Shown here in pieces: positions 13,060-24,294 of a DNA stretch of 64,000 bases. Both the position numbers and the translations under genes were made by a program. Numbering within the stretch: position 1 is the stretch's first letter; every line of letters begins with the position of its first letter. The notes under the pieces were generated by a model. That model made no database searches. It was not told where the DNA came from and saw only the letters and a program-made list of their open reading frames with translations. Location of the stretch: NCBI RefSeq assembly GCF_019320115.1, contig NC_089595.1, positions 114,473,162 through 114,537,161 of the forward strand, in the 5' to 3' direction. This DNA comes from Miscanthus floridulus. Its lineage: Eukaryota > Streptophyta > Magnoliopsida > Poales > Poaceae.

Positions 13060-14553
13060 TGTTGGTAAATATTAACACACACAGAATAATCCACAAGCAC
13101 ATGGATATTATACCGATGTAGCACTTCATCGGAAGTATCCTAGTTTTATATCAAACTCAAGGAAACGTGTGTCAGAATAACTAAATCCAACTTAACCCAA
13201 CTTCACAATCAAGACTTAGATATAGGAGTGTAAAGGAGATCACAAAGGTCTTCTAGTTCTAACTTCGATAAGCTTTGTCTTCTATTATTCAATTATGAGG
13301 ATATTACTAAAGAAAACACAAGCAGAGTATGTTTCTTATAGCAACAAGGTCCTGCTAGGACTACACAATGGCAGAACTAGCAAAATAAGAAAAGGGCCAC
13401 TCTGGCCAGATAAAATATGAGAACCGGTAAAATGTATATATATAATATAAATATCCATATAATCATAATATTTGTTGTGACAACACATAGAAGTGACTCT
13501 TTTAGAAAATAGTATAAAAGAAACTTACTTTTTTTGTTCATTTGAGCCTCACTTTGCGTGTCTTCATGTCATAGAAATCAATTTTCCTTTTAGGGGGCAT
13601 TATTTTCTACTTGAATTTGCATAATAAAACTGAATAAAAAATTTGCAGTCTATAGCTCTACTTCCGTTAATGGGCAAATGGAAGGGACATGAACTGTTGA
13701 GTGATGAATCGTTGTTCGCATAGCCGCACGGGGAACTAAAAGGGACGCTAGCGATGACTGGCAAGTCACGCGACGCGAGGCGCTTCGTACGCGACCTTTC
13801 CGCTTTCGTTGATGGGGTGGGCCGCTGACATGCGGAGGGGGGTTCTAAAAATTTTTTGCTTCATGGGGGGCCATGGCCCCTGCTGGCCACCCCCTAGTTC
13901 CGCCTCTATGCCTACAATGGGAGGTGGACCATAAATGATTCAACGAGGCTATAAGAGTCACCCTCGTGAGGTACCACCGATCCAGCATATAGGGTACATC
14001 TACGAGTAACCGAGTCTAAGCACCACACTTACACTACGAATACTACTTTAACCCAGGAGCTGCAAGGATTAAAGTACTAAAAAATAGAGTCACAAACCTA
14101 AAGAACAATCTGAACAAGATGTTTACTTGAATTAAAAGTCGATTACTAGATAATCTCATAAGCAAGCTCAAGAAGAACTTGATTCTGCTAGGGTACAAGC
14201 CGTAGAGAGAGCATCAACAGGCTAGGACTCCTCTAAAACTCTTCCCTCACACTCTCTCTCTATCTCTAATACCGGTTGGCCCCATATGCCATGGACATGT
14301 GGCCTGCTTTGGTGATTTGCCTTCTGGAGCCTTCTAGAGTCTTCCCACGTTGGTACCATCGCGGATAAACGTGATTTCCTTTGATAAATAGGTCATCCTT
14401 AGCGGTTTTCTGATTAAATTCTGCTAAAAACACAGATTTGCCAAACTCGTGGAAATTGTCAGTTTAAATCCCTAAGTCTATGTTGATGATCCATTTTAGT
14501 CATTTATGCTAGGTGTATTGACAGTTTATGGTGAATGTTAACTACCGTCAACA
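13060..14553 (-). repeat. Element A 5' LTR
   Basis: On the plus strand it begins TGTTGG at 13060 and ends CAACA at 14553, the short inverted termini of an LTR. Inside it (minus strand, below 13060) lies a leader reading TTGCCGGGGAAACAG, a sequence commonly found just after the primer site in grass gypsy elements. The 5 bases beyond it are ACTGC (14554-14558); the matching duplication lies outside the window. Confidence 0.85.
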
Positions 14554-14980
14554 ACTGCTCCTTGGATTTGAAATTGGTTTCAAGTTTCCCACACTAGGTA
14601 TTTCAAATCCTAGAACCCGTTCGATCTGTTGGATAGTGCTTCAATTACAAATTCCTTTAGTCAAGATGTTGCATTGGAGGTCTAGAAGTCGTGGTTAAAA
14701 TTTGGATTAAATCAGAGATGAGATTGAGCGTGAGCCCCTGGTTAGGGCTTACTATGCATGTATACCGAATGCGTCCGGTATTGCGCAGCAGTGTAGATTT
14801 TTCTACAGTTCTCGACTCAATCTTTCATCACTGTTGTAGTTAGTGTTATGACTATTTGTTTAAGATGTTTTGTGAAACTATGACCAAGGTTGGTCTAGAT
14901 GAGCATAATATCATTGGATAAGTAATCATTTGTCTAATAATACAAAGTGAAATTATTCTTGGACATGCTTCTGAGACTCT

Positions 14981-16860
14981 TTGGTATGCTTATTTGGATA
15001 TAGGGTATCGACTATGAGAGGTGGACGAATCGAGCCACGGTCTAAGGACAAGCATGATCATCCTACTTTTGAGAGGCATAAGAAATCAAGGCAAGATATC
15101 CACACTAGGTTTGGCGAGCAGAGCGGCAGCGGGAGACCCTCTAGAGCTACTAGGGGTGCTCCATAGTACAGAGAGAGTGGTGGTGAAAGCAGCCCCTCTT
15201 CTAATAATGATGACACTGAGGATTATAGAGTTGAGCATAGGAAGAGAAAGAGCACTGACAGAGAATCAGATGATGACAGTCCAGATGAGGAGGAGGAGGA
15301 GGCACATCTAGTTCAACACCCACCTTAGGTAGGATAGCCAGCTCACAGTATTCACTATGGTATGCTTAAGGTGCATAGCACCAAGGTACCCAACTATGTT
15401 ACTTGAGTGAACTACAAGGCTAACGATATGACTGAGAGAGCTAGAGAGCAGAGGAGGATTGATCCCAGGAGTCAGCCAGAGAGTTGCCCATATGATCATA
15501 GATTTCACACTATGTTTTAGCTTGACTTTTATACTAGTGTGATCCTTTCTAGAAACCTAGTTGTGGCAAAGTCTTAGTGGATTGATTGGACATGTGTTAG
15601 AGAGTTGCAGAAGCTCTCTCTTCATGATGCCATTGCTACATGTCAACGCATAGATGTGTACCAGCTCATGGAGTTACAGCATCCCTAGAACTCTAAAGTT
15701 ATTGCATAGTTCTATGCCACCTTGTTTGTAGAGGAGGAGCCAAGACGTATGCACTAGATGTTAGAGGGAGAGTGGTACAGTGTCGACTACACATTCTTCA
15801 TAGGGCATCTAGGTATTTTAGAGGAGGAGCTTCAGAGAGACAAGATTCACACTGAGCAGGTATTACCTCCTGAGAGCATGGATTATATGTATAGAGGTGG
15901 CTCAGTTGGGAAGGTGAATGGCCTTCATCCCACCTATAGGTACCTATATAGGATGTTTAGGAAGACCATTGACTGCAAGGGTGGTGACAAAGGCACTATT
16001 GTAGATTACTCTAGGAACCTTCTCCACAGGATGGCACCAGATGCACAGCCCTTCAGTATGTTTGACTTTATCTGGTGTGAGATCCAGAGTGTCTGAGAGA
16101 GGCTAGTCAAGGGTTGTGGCTTTGATCCATACATTATGTATGTGATTGAGCAGGTGATAGGGCACTAGTTTGATTATGACAGACCTCACAAGGTTTTGAA
16201 GATAGTGGCTGATCTGATAGAGGCTGGAGTACCCCCACCTAGTCCAGGAGGAGCAGCAGCAGCAGAGGCAGATGCACCTGGTGCAACAATAGGAGCTTCA
16301 CCTTCACCACGTGCTCCTTCACGTTCTTCTTCACATCATCGTAGCCCTCCTCCTATTCACAAGCTCTTCATGCTATCTTTGTGATGCGCAAGGATAGTGA
16401 GGTCAGACAGCAAAAGGATAATTGCACAATCAAGATGATTTCCTAGAATCTTGAGCTTAATCCTCCTAGGTCTCCTATTTTAGATGATGATCCCCTTCTA
16501 GGGAGACCGAGACTGAGGATCAGAGATAGATTAAACACAACAGACTATTTGCTGAGTTTCTTTAGAGGCAGGAGCAGTAGGCACCGCAACAGCAGGCTCG
16601 GTAGCAGGAGTAGGCACCAGAACACCCTGACACCTTACCACTATAGGCTCATGTGCCTACTAACTCTCAGCCATGCCCCAGTGTCATAGACGAGTATGTT
16701 TTAGACTGGTAGGGTGACCTCACAGGTGGATATAGCTATTACAGGTTTGGTGGCTATGATCTATCTAGTGTAGATGGTTCGCGTCCACCTATTGCTCCAC
16801 GTTTAGAGGATGATGATGATGGTGGACAGAATGATGATGACGATGATGAGTGATCACAGG
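14981..16860 (+). pseudogene. Element C ORF broken by TAG/TGA codons
   Basis: One reading frame runs from 14981 to 16384 without a frameshift. It shows a basic N-terminus (GRIEPRSKDKHDH), an acidic stretch (DDDSPDEEEEE), then a conserved-looking core (AREQRRIDPRSQPES, LFVEEEPRRMH, MLEGEWYSVDY, LHPTYRYLYRMFRKTID) and a Pro/Ala/Ser tail. It is interrupted by TAG at 15164, 15326, 15335, 15518, 15575, 15686, 15707, 15755 and 16166, and by TGA at 15404, 16094 and 16382. There is no TAA. The layout resembles 'putative plant transposon protein' families; I cannot assign it firmly. After 16384 the frame shifts, with Gln-rich text and a final Asp-rich block near 16810-16850. Confidence 0.6.
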
Positions 16861-17825
16861 TGTTAGATATAGTTTGTAGTCCCATTGTGCTTGGATTATC
16901 TTTGTCAGACCTTTTGTGATGATAGATGACAAAGGGGGAGAGAGACTGATTAAAGCTTTAGATGTGTTTCAAGTGTTATCTTTGTACCTGGAGATATGTA
17001 CTGCGACTGTAGTTGGTATTTGTCATTTGGGCCTCATTGATGCATCTTTGAGTTTGAGTTTGAGCTTTATTTTATATCTTGTGAGAGATGACTTGTGCTT
17101 CATGGTTGTATCTTTTGAGACTCATGTATCATGATCTTTATCTTGTGATATATTATATCTTAGTGGCTTATGGACTTGAGAAATCCTTGTGTTGAGTGCT
17201 ATGTGTGCAATATACATGTTGTATTTATTTTCATAAGGACCATACATGCTTTTATATGATGTGTATTTGTATGATGTGATGCTTTTATATTTGTTCTTGT
17301 GTGATATATCTTGTCATATGCATCACGGTTTTATTTTGCCACACACACTTGCACCCCGCGGATGCAATGATTTAGGGGGAGTCTCCTATGTGTTTTAATA
17401 TGTGCAATTGACTTTTAAGGTCGTTTTGTGAATTCCATTAATAAGCACATATTAAGGAGGAGCCTCTCATAAATCATTGAACCCAAAAGCTTTAAATATT
17501 TAATATCTTCTTGTAAGCTTTGATCAAGTTATCATCAATCACCAAAAAGGAGGAGACTGAGAGTGCATCAAGCCCTTTAGTGGGTTTTGGATGATTGAAT
17601 GACAACGTGATTAAAGGTCTAACTCGTTTGCTAAGTGTTGGACAAGAAATGGGTTCTCACAAGTAATTCATGAAAGCCAAAATAATATGTTGTTGTATAA
17701 ACAATCTAGTTCAAACACAAGATAGCAATGCAAATATAATTCATGCAAGGCTTATTCATTGTGGGATTTCAATGATTCAAATGAAAGCAAGCTTGTTGAC
17801 AAATAATTAATGAGACATGAGGGAT

Positions 17826-18242
17826 TGTGGGGGATATACCCCCCCGATAGCCATAGGACAAGACATGGGCCACACCATCAGAGGTGGCCCAGCCCACAAG
17901 ATCAAGGCGTGCGGCGCACGGCACTGTTCGGCATGCACCGCAAGGCTACAAAAAGATATTGTAATATCAAATAGGATAGTTTCCTTGTAACCCTACCCCT
18001 CTAGAGTATATAAGGAGGAGTAGGGGTCTCCTAGATGAGATATATCGAATCTGATACACAATCAATACAAAATAACAGAGCACAGGATATAGGGTTTTAC
18101 GTCACATTGACGGCCTAAACCTATATAAATCTTGTGTCTTGTGTCTCTGTTACCATTCGGTTCCTGATCACACGCAACCCCACCGATCATTTACTACCAT
18201 GGGTATACCCCTCGGTAGACTACCGACTAGATTTCATCGATA
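17826..18242 (+). repeat. Element B 5' LTR
   Basis: It starts TGTGGGGGATATA and ends TTTCATCGATA. A TATATAAGG motif near 18007 is a candidate TATA box. It matches 22174-22588 closely throughout. Confidence 0.8.
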
Positions 18243-18262
18243 GTGGCGCGCCAGATAGGGGA
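18243..18262 (+). other. Element B primer-binding-site region
   Basis: GTGGCGCGCCAGATAGGGG follows the left LTR immediately. This matches the position and wording of primer sites in many grass Tat-like elements. The tRNA used is not determined here. Confidence 0.5.
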
Positions 18263-18829
18263 TGTGCGTGCTAATTCTATGGCAAACCAGATGGGAATCT
18301 TTTCTTCAACCAACGTCGCTAGCAACTCAGCATTCGATGGTAGCTCGATGTTGGCTCGCAGCGGATCACTTTCCTCGACGAACGGCCACACGTGCTAGAG
18401 TCCGACGCCTTGCCATGCGCCTCCAACAGACGCAACACATGACAACAAGATCAGAGTCAAGCAATCCAAGAAAGCTAAGTCAAGTCGCTTCCTAATTAAA
18501 TATTGTTATTATACTTCTAGATATATCTGTATGTATGCATGATTTCGGTTGGGAGAAACATAATCACATCTTGTTGTTGCTTGTGATTTCTGATCGGATA
18601 TGCAAGATCATTTTTGTGGATCATGACAACCAGCAACCAAGAAAGGCGGCCGACGATAACGCGATGTGGAGCAGTGTTTCCACCAAAGATGCTGGTCGGC
18701 CATACAAGCTAATTGGAGTAGTTGAAGAGATATACAAGCACATATGCATCTAGATCTACACCACCATGCGGGCAACCTCACATATCTCAGGCATGCAAGG
18801 AAGATCTTGGACCGCGTCCTCGCCTCGGT

Positions 18830-20000
18830 CGGACATGCTCAAGGACTTTGCCTCCCCATGCGGATTGACTCCATCAGGCTCTGATTACATCAATTTGCCT
18901 ATGACTTCGTGTACCCGTCCGAGCTATCAAATGAACCATCCGAGCCGCTAAGCGAGCCGTCAAGCGAGCCGCTAAGCGAGCCGTCAAGCGAGCCGCTAAG
19001 CGAGCCGAGCGGACTACTCATTCTGATCGCCTACCGTGTCACAATGATCGCCATGAAGAACGGCGTTATAACGACCACGACCACTGCCATGATGATAGGC
19101 CAGAAAGCTCGAGGGCTAGGCAACTTCATCGCTACTGACAGACTTTATGACTAAAGATAAGTACCCTTCCTATATCTGCATTTAAAGTTTTTGCCATGAT
19201 GTCTCCATTTTGTTTCTCCATGATTATTCTCCAAATGTCTTTGCTCGAGGGCCTCTATTTGCATTCTAGGACGACATTGCTCGTGCTTCCCGCTCTGATC
19301 GCCACCCACGTCGTCATGATGATTGCCACAAAGAATGACATTATAAAGATCACGACAAGCGCTACAACGATCATGAATGCCGTCATAATGATCGGTCAGA
19401 GGGATCGAGGGTTGCATAGCCATGTCGCCGTCGACTGGAAAACTTCATCAACAACGTAGAACAGCCACGCGCTAAGTGCAATTTCAATGCTGCCTACGAA
19501 AAGCTCCTTGACGGTCCTTGAGACGTTCTACAAAAGATATGTACCTATTTATGTATATATGCATTTCAATAATGATTTTATCTGTAATGTTTTCTCCATT
19601 TGTTTTCCATAATTTTTCTCCCTTTACTTATTTCTCCATGCTAAACATCTTTAAGATGATGCATACTATCACCCTTCAAATCAGATTGTGCCCTCACCTC
19701 GATCGGACACGCTCATGGGCTTCGCCTCCCCACGTGGATTGATTCCGTCAGGCTCCGATTATGCCCATTTGCCTATGACTCCATGTAGCCATCCGAGCTA
19801 TCAAGCGAGCCATCCGAGCTATCAAGCGAACCGTCTGAATTGTCAAGCGAGATGCTAAGCGACCTGACTAGACTACTCATTTTGATCACCTTCCATGTCC
19901 CAATGATTGCCATGAAGAACGACGTTATAATGACCGTGACCGCTGTCATGACAATAGGCCAAAAAGCTCGAGGGTCGAGTAATTTCATTGCCGCTGACAG
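18830..20000 (+). repeat. Diverged repeat of a block of at least 140 bp, three copies
   Basis: A block containing ATGATCGCCATGAAGAACG, GTTATAACGACC and AGGCCAGAAAGCTCGAGGG occurs at about 19010-19140. It recurs in diverged form at about 19280-19430 and closely at about 19860-20000. The outer copies share flanking text (GGACTTCGCCTCCCCA type) upstream, so the original unit was longer. Confidence 0.65.
18942..19010 (+). repeat. 12-bp tandem repeat (Ser-Glu-Pro coding register)
   Basis: GAGCCGCTAAGC and GAGCCGTCAAGC alternate for about six units. In one plus-strand frame (18909-19154) this gives repeated SEP tripeptides. A weaker run of the same idea (GAGCCATCCGAGCTATCAAGC) is at 19790-19860. 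Confidence 0.8.
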
Positions 20001-20199
20001 CCATGTTCTCATTTGCGTTATCCAGAAGCAGCCCTGTCCTCGACTTAGCACCTAAACATGCACGAGCAGCAGCGCTCTGCGTCATAGGTGGTTGGCAGCG
20101 TCTCCTCGGTGATGCCTATGCTCCTAAGAGTGCACAAGAGCTAAGTTCTTTATGGTTCAATGGGCCTCAAAGCATACTGAATGGCTGGGCTAGTTTTCG

Positions 20200-20825
20200 T
20201 CGAGTTATCTCTCCATTTTCTCCAACGGTAAAGTGCTAAGCACTCTCTATGTTCGCCATGGTATAGTGCTAAGCACTCTCCATGTTCTCCAATGGTAAAG
20301 TGCTAAGCACTCTCCAAATTTCGCCACGGTCAAGTGCTAAACACTCTACATGTTCGCCATGGTATAGTGCTAAGCACTCTCCATGTTCTCCAACGGTAAA
20401 GTGCTAAGCACTCTCCATGTTCGCCATGGTATAGTGCTAAGCACTCTCCATGTTCTCCAACGGTAAAGTGCTAAGCACTCTCCATGTTCTCCAACGGTAA
20501 AGTGCTAAGCACTCTCCATCTTCGCCACGGTATAATGCTAAGTACTCTCTATGTTCTCCAATGGTAAAGTGCTAAGCACTCTCCAAATTTCACCACGGTC
20601 AAGTGCTAAGCACTCTCCAAATTTCGCCACGGTCAAGTGCTAAGCACTCTCCAAATTTCCCCACGGTCAAGTGCTAAGCACTCTCTAAATTTCCCCACGG
20701 TCAAGTGCTAAGCACTCTCCATGTTCTCCAACAGTATAGTGCTTAGCACTCTCTATTTTTTCTCCATTTTTAAGTGCTCAGCACTCTCCAAATTTTACTT
20801 CAATGTCCAATGCTAAGCATGGGGA
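20200..20825 (+). repeat. 33-34-bp minisatellite, about 17 copies, each with a palindrome
   Basis: The constant part is GTGCTAAGCACTCTCC, followed by one of three spacers (ATGTTCTCCAACGGTAAA, ATGTTCGCCATGGTATA, AAATTTCGCCACGGTCAA). GTGCT-A-AGCAC is a perfect inverted repeat around one base. The array spans most of 20225-20820. Edge copies are more diverged than central ones. Confidence 0.9.
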
Positions 20826-21404
20826 TTTCGTACTTTTTACTTGTTTCCTTGATCCTGCTACAAGATGCTGCTCTATCTTACAGTAGGCTTGGGGACTAAG
20901 TGTGTACACTTCACCTAGCAGTGAGTGTACTATTTTTCCTCTCACTGGTCTTCAGCTAAGCTAGGGACTGGCTGTGTGCTTAGCTAAGCTAGGACTCAGT
21001 TATTCTGACTAAGTGATCGTTGTAATTTTTTGATCCTAACACCAAATGCATTCTTCACCTACTGTCAGGCTTGGGGACTACAAGGTATACATTGCACCTT
21101 GCGGTGCATGTATCAATACTAACATCCTCTTTGACTAAGTCATAGATGATGATCATCTGACCTCACTAACGAAGCCTAAGTGTGTACACTTCACCTAAGG
21201 TCCATGTCTCCAGCAAGCTTTGCTGCTGCTTTCTCTGCCGATCAACTGGTCGGACCGCTAGATTCATGGACTTCATCGCCGATAAGTTGGTTGGATTGTT
21301 CGGTGTTTACTTCTACTCAGTGCTCATTTCATTGCCGACCAGTTGGTTAGGCTGCTCGATGCTCGATTCTTTGCCAACTAACTAGTCGGATTGTCCATCA
21401 TTTC

Positions 21405-21645
21405 ATTGTCAGCTAAGCTAGGGATTCCTCGGTGTTTGGATTCTTCGTACAAGCATCGCCAGCTAAGCTAGGACTCCTCGACGTTCGGATTCTTCATGCA
21501 AGCGTCGCCAGCTAAGCTGGGGACTCCTCAGCGTTCGAATTCTTTGTGCAAGCGTCGCCAGCTAAGTTGGGGACTCCTCAGTGTTAGACAGTGTTCGGAT
21601 TCCTCGTGCAAGAGTCACTAGCTAAGCTGGGGACTCCCTTGGTGG
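21405..21645 (+). repeat. About 50-bp tandem repeat, five copies
   Basis: Units of the form GCCAGCTAAGCTGGGGACTC followed by CTCGGCGTTCGGATTC and CATGCAAGCGTC recur at about 21412, 21460, 21509, 21559 and 21618. The fourth carries a small internal duplication (GTGTTAGACAGTGTTC). Confidence 0.8.
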
Positions 21646-22173
21646 TTGGATCTCGTTACGTCTCATCGGTGTGCTATCAAGTTGCTCCATGCTATTTGGA
21701 TCAGGGTGCTGATCTTGGACAGCACATCTGAGGTCTTGATACACATATGACAGATGACGTCAGCAAGCTTTTAGACTTATTTTCTTTGACCATACTACAA
21801 GATTCATTCTTCATCTTCCAACAGGCTCAGGGACTAAGTGGCTACACTTCACCTGACAGTGAATGTAGTGCTTATTTCTTGATTTACCCTCCTTATTGAC
21901 TAAGTCACGGATGATAACCATCTGACCTCGCAAACGGAGTCTAAGTGGCTACACTTCATCTGAGGTGAATAATTTTTAAAATTAATCTTGAGCCCCTTGC
22001 ATCCTTTTGGCAAGCCTTACTTGGCTAAGTCCGAGGTCTCCTAACCAGTTAAACTGGTCGGCTTCGACTTCCACTACTCGGATCACCAGTTAAACTAGTT
22101 GGCTTCACGTCAAACTGCTCAGACTTGTTCAAGACAGCGTTGCTCAAAGGATACAAGGCGCTCGAGGACTAGC

Positions 22174-22588
22174 TATGGGGGATATAACCCCAGTATCCAT
22201 AGGACAAGACATGGGCCTCACCATCAAAGGTAGCCTAGCCCACAAGATCAAGGCATGCGGCGCACGGCACTGGTCGGCGTGCACCGCAAGGCTACAAAAA
22301 GATATTGTAATACCAAATAGGATATTTTCCTTATAACCCTACCTCTCCAGAGTATATAAGGGGGAGCAGGGGTCCCCTAGACGAGATATATCAAATCTGA
22401 TACACAATCAATACAAAATAACAGAGCACAGGACGTAGGGTTTTACATCACATTGAGGGCCTAAACCTGTATAAATCTTATGTCATGTGTCCCTGTTACC
22501 ATTTGATTCCTGATCACGTGCACCCCCACCGATCATTTACTACTATGGGTATACCCCTCGATAGACTACCGACTAGATTTCATCGACT
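22174..22588 (+). repeat. Element B 3' LTR
   Basis: It matches 17826-18242 and is preceded by a purine-rich stretch (GGCGCTCGAGGACTAGC). The first bases read TATGGGGG, a mutated TG start. It ends near TTTCATCGACT. Confidence 0.8.
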
Positions 22589-24294
22589 AATTGCATATGG
22601 AATGGTCTCAGATTCTAAAGCTTGCTACATTGAAAGACAATTATACAAATGATCTTAATGAATGATTCAATACCAAGTGTGACTTGATGGCTTGAGATGG
22701 TGAAGATAGCAAGGGTGAAGGGCAAGCGACGGCTTGATGACCGAGGAACCTAGCTAGGGTGAAGAAGAAAGTACTTGTATTTAGTTGAGGTACCAATCAA
22801 ACTATGATGGTCACATTGAAATGGAGGATCAAAAACATTGGATGAATTGTGGAAGCGACTTGATACATTTGGAGTTAACTCACATTTGTTGAATGGAATC
22901 AAGTCACATGCTCAAGATGGCTATGCTCAAGGAGAAAATCAAATTAACATGATTGACACCCTCATTTGTCAAAGATTGAAAGCTATGGCATTTCGGTTCA
23001 AGGGAAATCAACTCAAACGCTTCAAATTCTGTTTTTATTTAATCTTGAGTTAATAGGTATATCGTACTATTAAGAAGGATGCATCATGTTGAAGATGATT
23101 ATTCATAAGTGCTCAAGCCAACCTATGTGAGGATCGAGTGTTTGAGAGACTTAAGAGCTAACTCAGTTTGCTATGGTCAGCAATACCTACCGGATGTGTC
23201 TGGTATTGACTTGACCATGGTGACTTCTTCGTTGGTCTCGGTTTGGATCGTAGGGAGTTCTGAGGGTCAGAAGTCCCAGCAATCGTCGGGAGTTCCGACA
23301 TCTCACAGTTCAATTGACAGTGTGACCATTGGGGTTGTACGGCCATGTGTTCGGTATTGATATCAGACGTGTCCAGTATTCCAACAGCTAGAAAACGTCT
23401 AGTTTTTTAGTGGGGTCTATAAATACCCCCAAGCCTCCACCTTTGGAGCTACTAATTCTGTTGACTTCTAGACATGTTTTTGAGCCTTAAGAACATGTCC
23501 AACCCTCTCTTAGTGAGTGATTGATTCAAACTTGCAAAATCCATCTTGTGGGTTGAGTGAGATTCAAATTGAGAGCAAGCCACTCTTGAGCACTTGTGCA
23601 TATTTGTCGATCTCATGATTTGCATTTGTTACTCTTAGCCTCTTCGGTCCTAGACGGCTAGGCGTCGCCGGAGAGCACCCAAGACATTGTGGTGTGCCTT
23701 GGAAGTCTATAACGGTTCGATTCCACCGTTGCAAGGGAAGGAATCATCTAGTGGAAGGAGAAAAAGGAGTTAGAAAAGACTCCATCTAGAGTGGCCTTCG
23801 TGGTCCTCTAGAGCTGACCTTTGTTGGGTCGCTCATAGCCCCCTCAACGGGGAGTAGGATTCGACAGAGTCCGAACTTCGGTAAAACAAATATCGTGTCT
23901 CGATCTCTCTTTACATTTGGTATTTGTGATCTTGTTGTGTTGCTTGAACTTCTGAGCAGGTGGTCAATGAGTGCCTGTAGCTTGTGAACAAGGAGGAATC
24001 AAACGGAGAAGTCAGGCCGCTATCTGCAGAACCCGCGTATACCGGACGCGTCCAGTATTGATATCGGACACGTCCGGTATTTGGGGCCAGTGCCTAATTC
24101 ATTTGTTCTTTGCTCTAATCTTTGTGTTGCAGGCTTGTGGCTCCTAGACCTTTTTAGTACTTGTTATATTGTCTGTGTTTGACTCATGAGAGGTTTATTT
24201 CTCTGATTTGGAATTTCCGTTTCTGCATTTTTAAGGGTTGAATTTTTAGAAATGGCTATTCACCCTCCTCTAGGTAGCATCCTCGGTCCTTTCA

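Larger units (their letters stand above)
1..14553 (-). mobile_element. Element A: Ty3/gypsy LTR retrotransposon, nested and decayed
   Basis: Two direct copies of one LTR bracket the region: 1-793 (cut by the window edge) and 13060-14553. The shared text starts at base 3 and about 14038. On the minus strand the order is 5' LTR, leader, gag (12.8-12.2 kb), an inserted element, RNase H and integrase (4.87-3.37 kb), a long non-coding stretch, polypurine tract and 3' LTR. Gag and integrase text is of the Athila/Tat-like gypsy kind common in grasses; this lineage call is inference. Protease and reverse transcriptase are absent. All frames carry stops, so the element is dead. The stretch 794-2600 holds no gene I can support. 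Confidence 0.85.
17826..22588 (+). mobile_element. Element B: non-autonomous LTR element, about 4.76 kb
   Basis: Two near-identical LTRs of about 415 bases (17826-18242, 22174-22588) flank a body with no gag or pol motifs. A primer-site-like GTGGCGCGCC follows the left LTR. ATTG at 17824-17827 and 22590-22593 may be part of the target duplication, but LTR edges are uncertain by two bases. The body is built mostly of internal repeats of four kinds. The LTRs are similar enough to suggest a recent insertion relative to its host, element C. Confidence 0.8.
14554..24294 (+). mobile_element. Element C: LTR retrotransposon hosting elements A and B
   Basis: Visible parts are an internal region with one broken plus-strand ORF (14981-16860), a non-coding stretch (16860-17540) and a 3' LTR that starts at 17558 after a purine tract. 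Element A has inserted upstream of the ORF, so the 5' LTR lies left of the window. No gag, reverse transcriptase or integrase motif is seen in the visible part, so the superfamily is not settled. Text resembling TGCATC..GCCCTTTAGTGGG at the LTR start is common in abundant grass elements. Confidence 0.65.
17558..24294 (+). repeat. Element C 3' LTR, split by element B
   Basis: It begins TGAGAGTGCATC after the purine tract AAAAAGGAGGAGA (17544-17556) and appears to end at TTTCA, 24294. Removing B (17826-22588) leaves about 1.97 kb. It holds no gene. A TACCGGACGCGTCC-type motif recurs near 24040-24080 and near 23340, as in related elements. Confidence 0.6.

Noticed and set aside
14981..16384. Stop-codon reassignment (TAG read as Gln)
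   Set aside because: Nuclear plant genes here use the standard code, and methylcytosine decay in a silenced transposon explains the pattern.
18930..20820. CRISPR-like array of spaced repeats in element B
   Set aside because: Grass nuclear DNA; spacers are themselves repeated variants and the units are contiguous minisatellite repeats.
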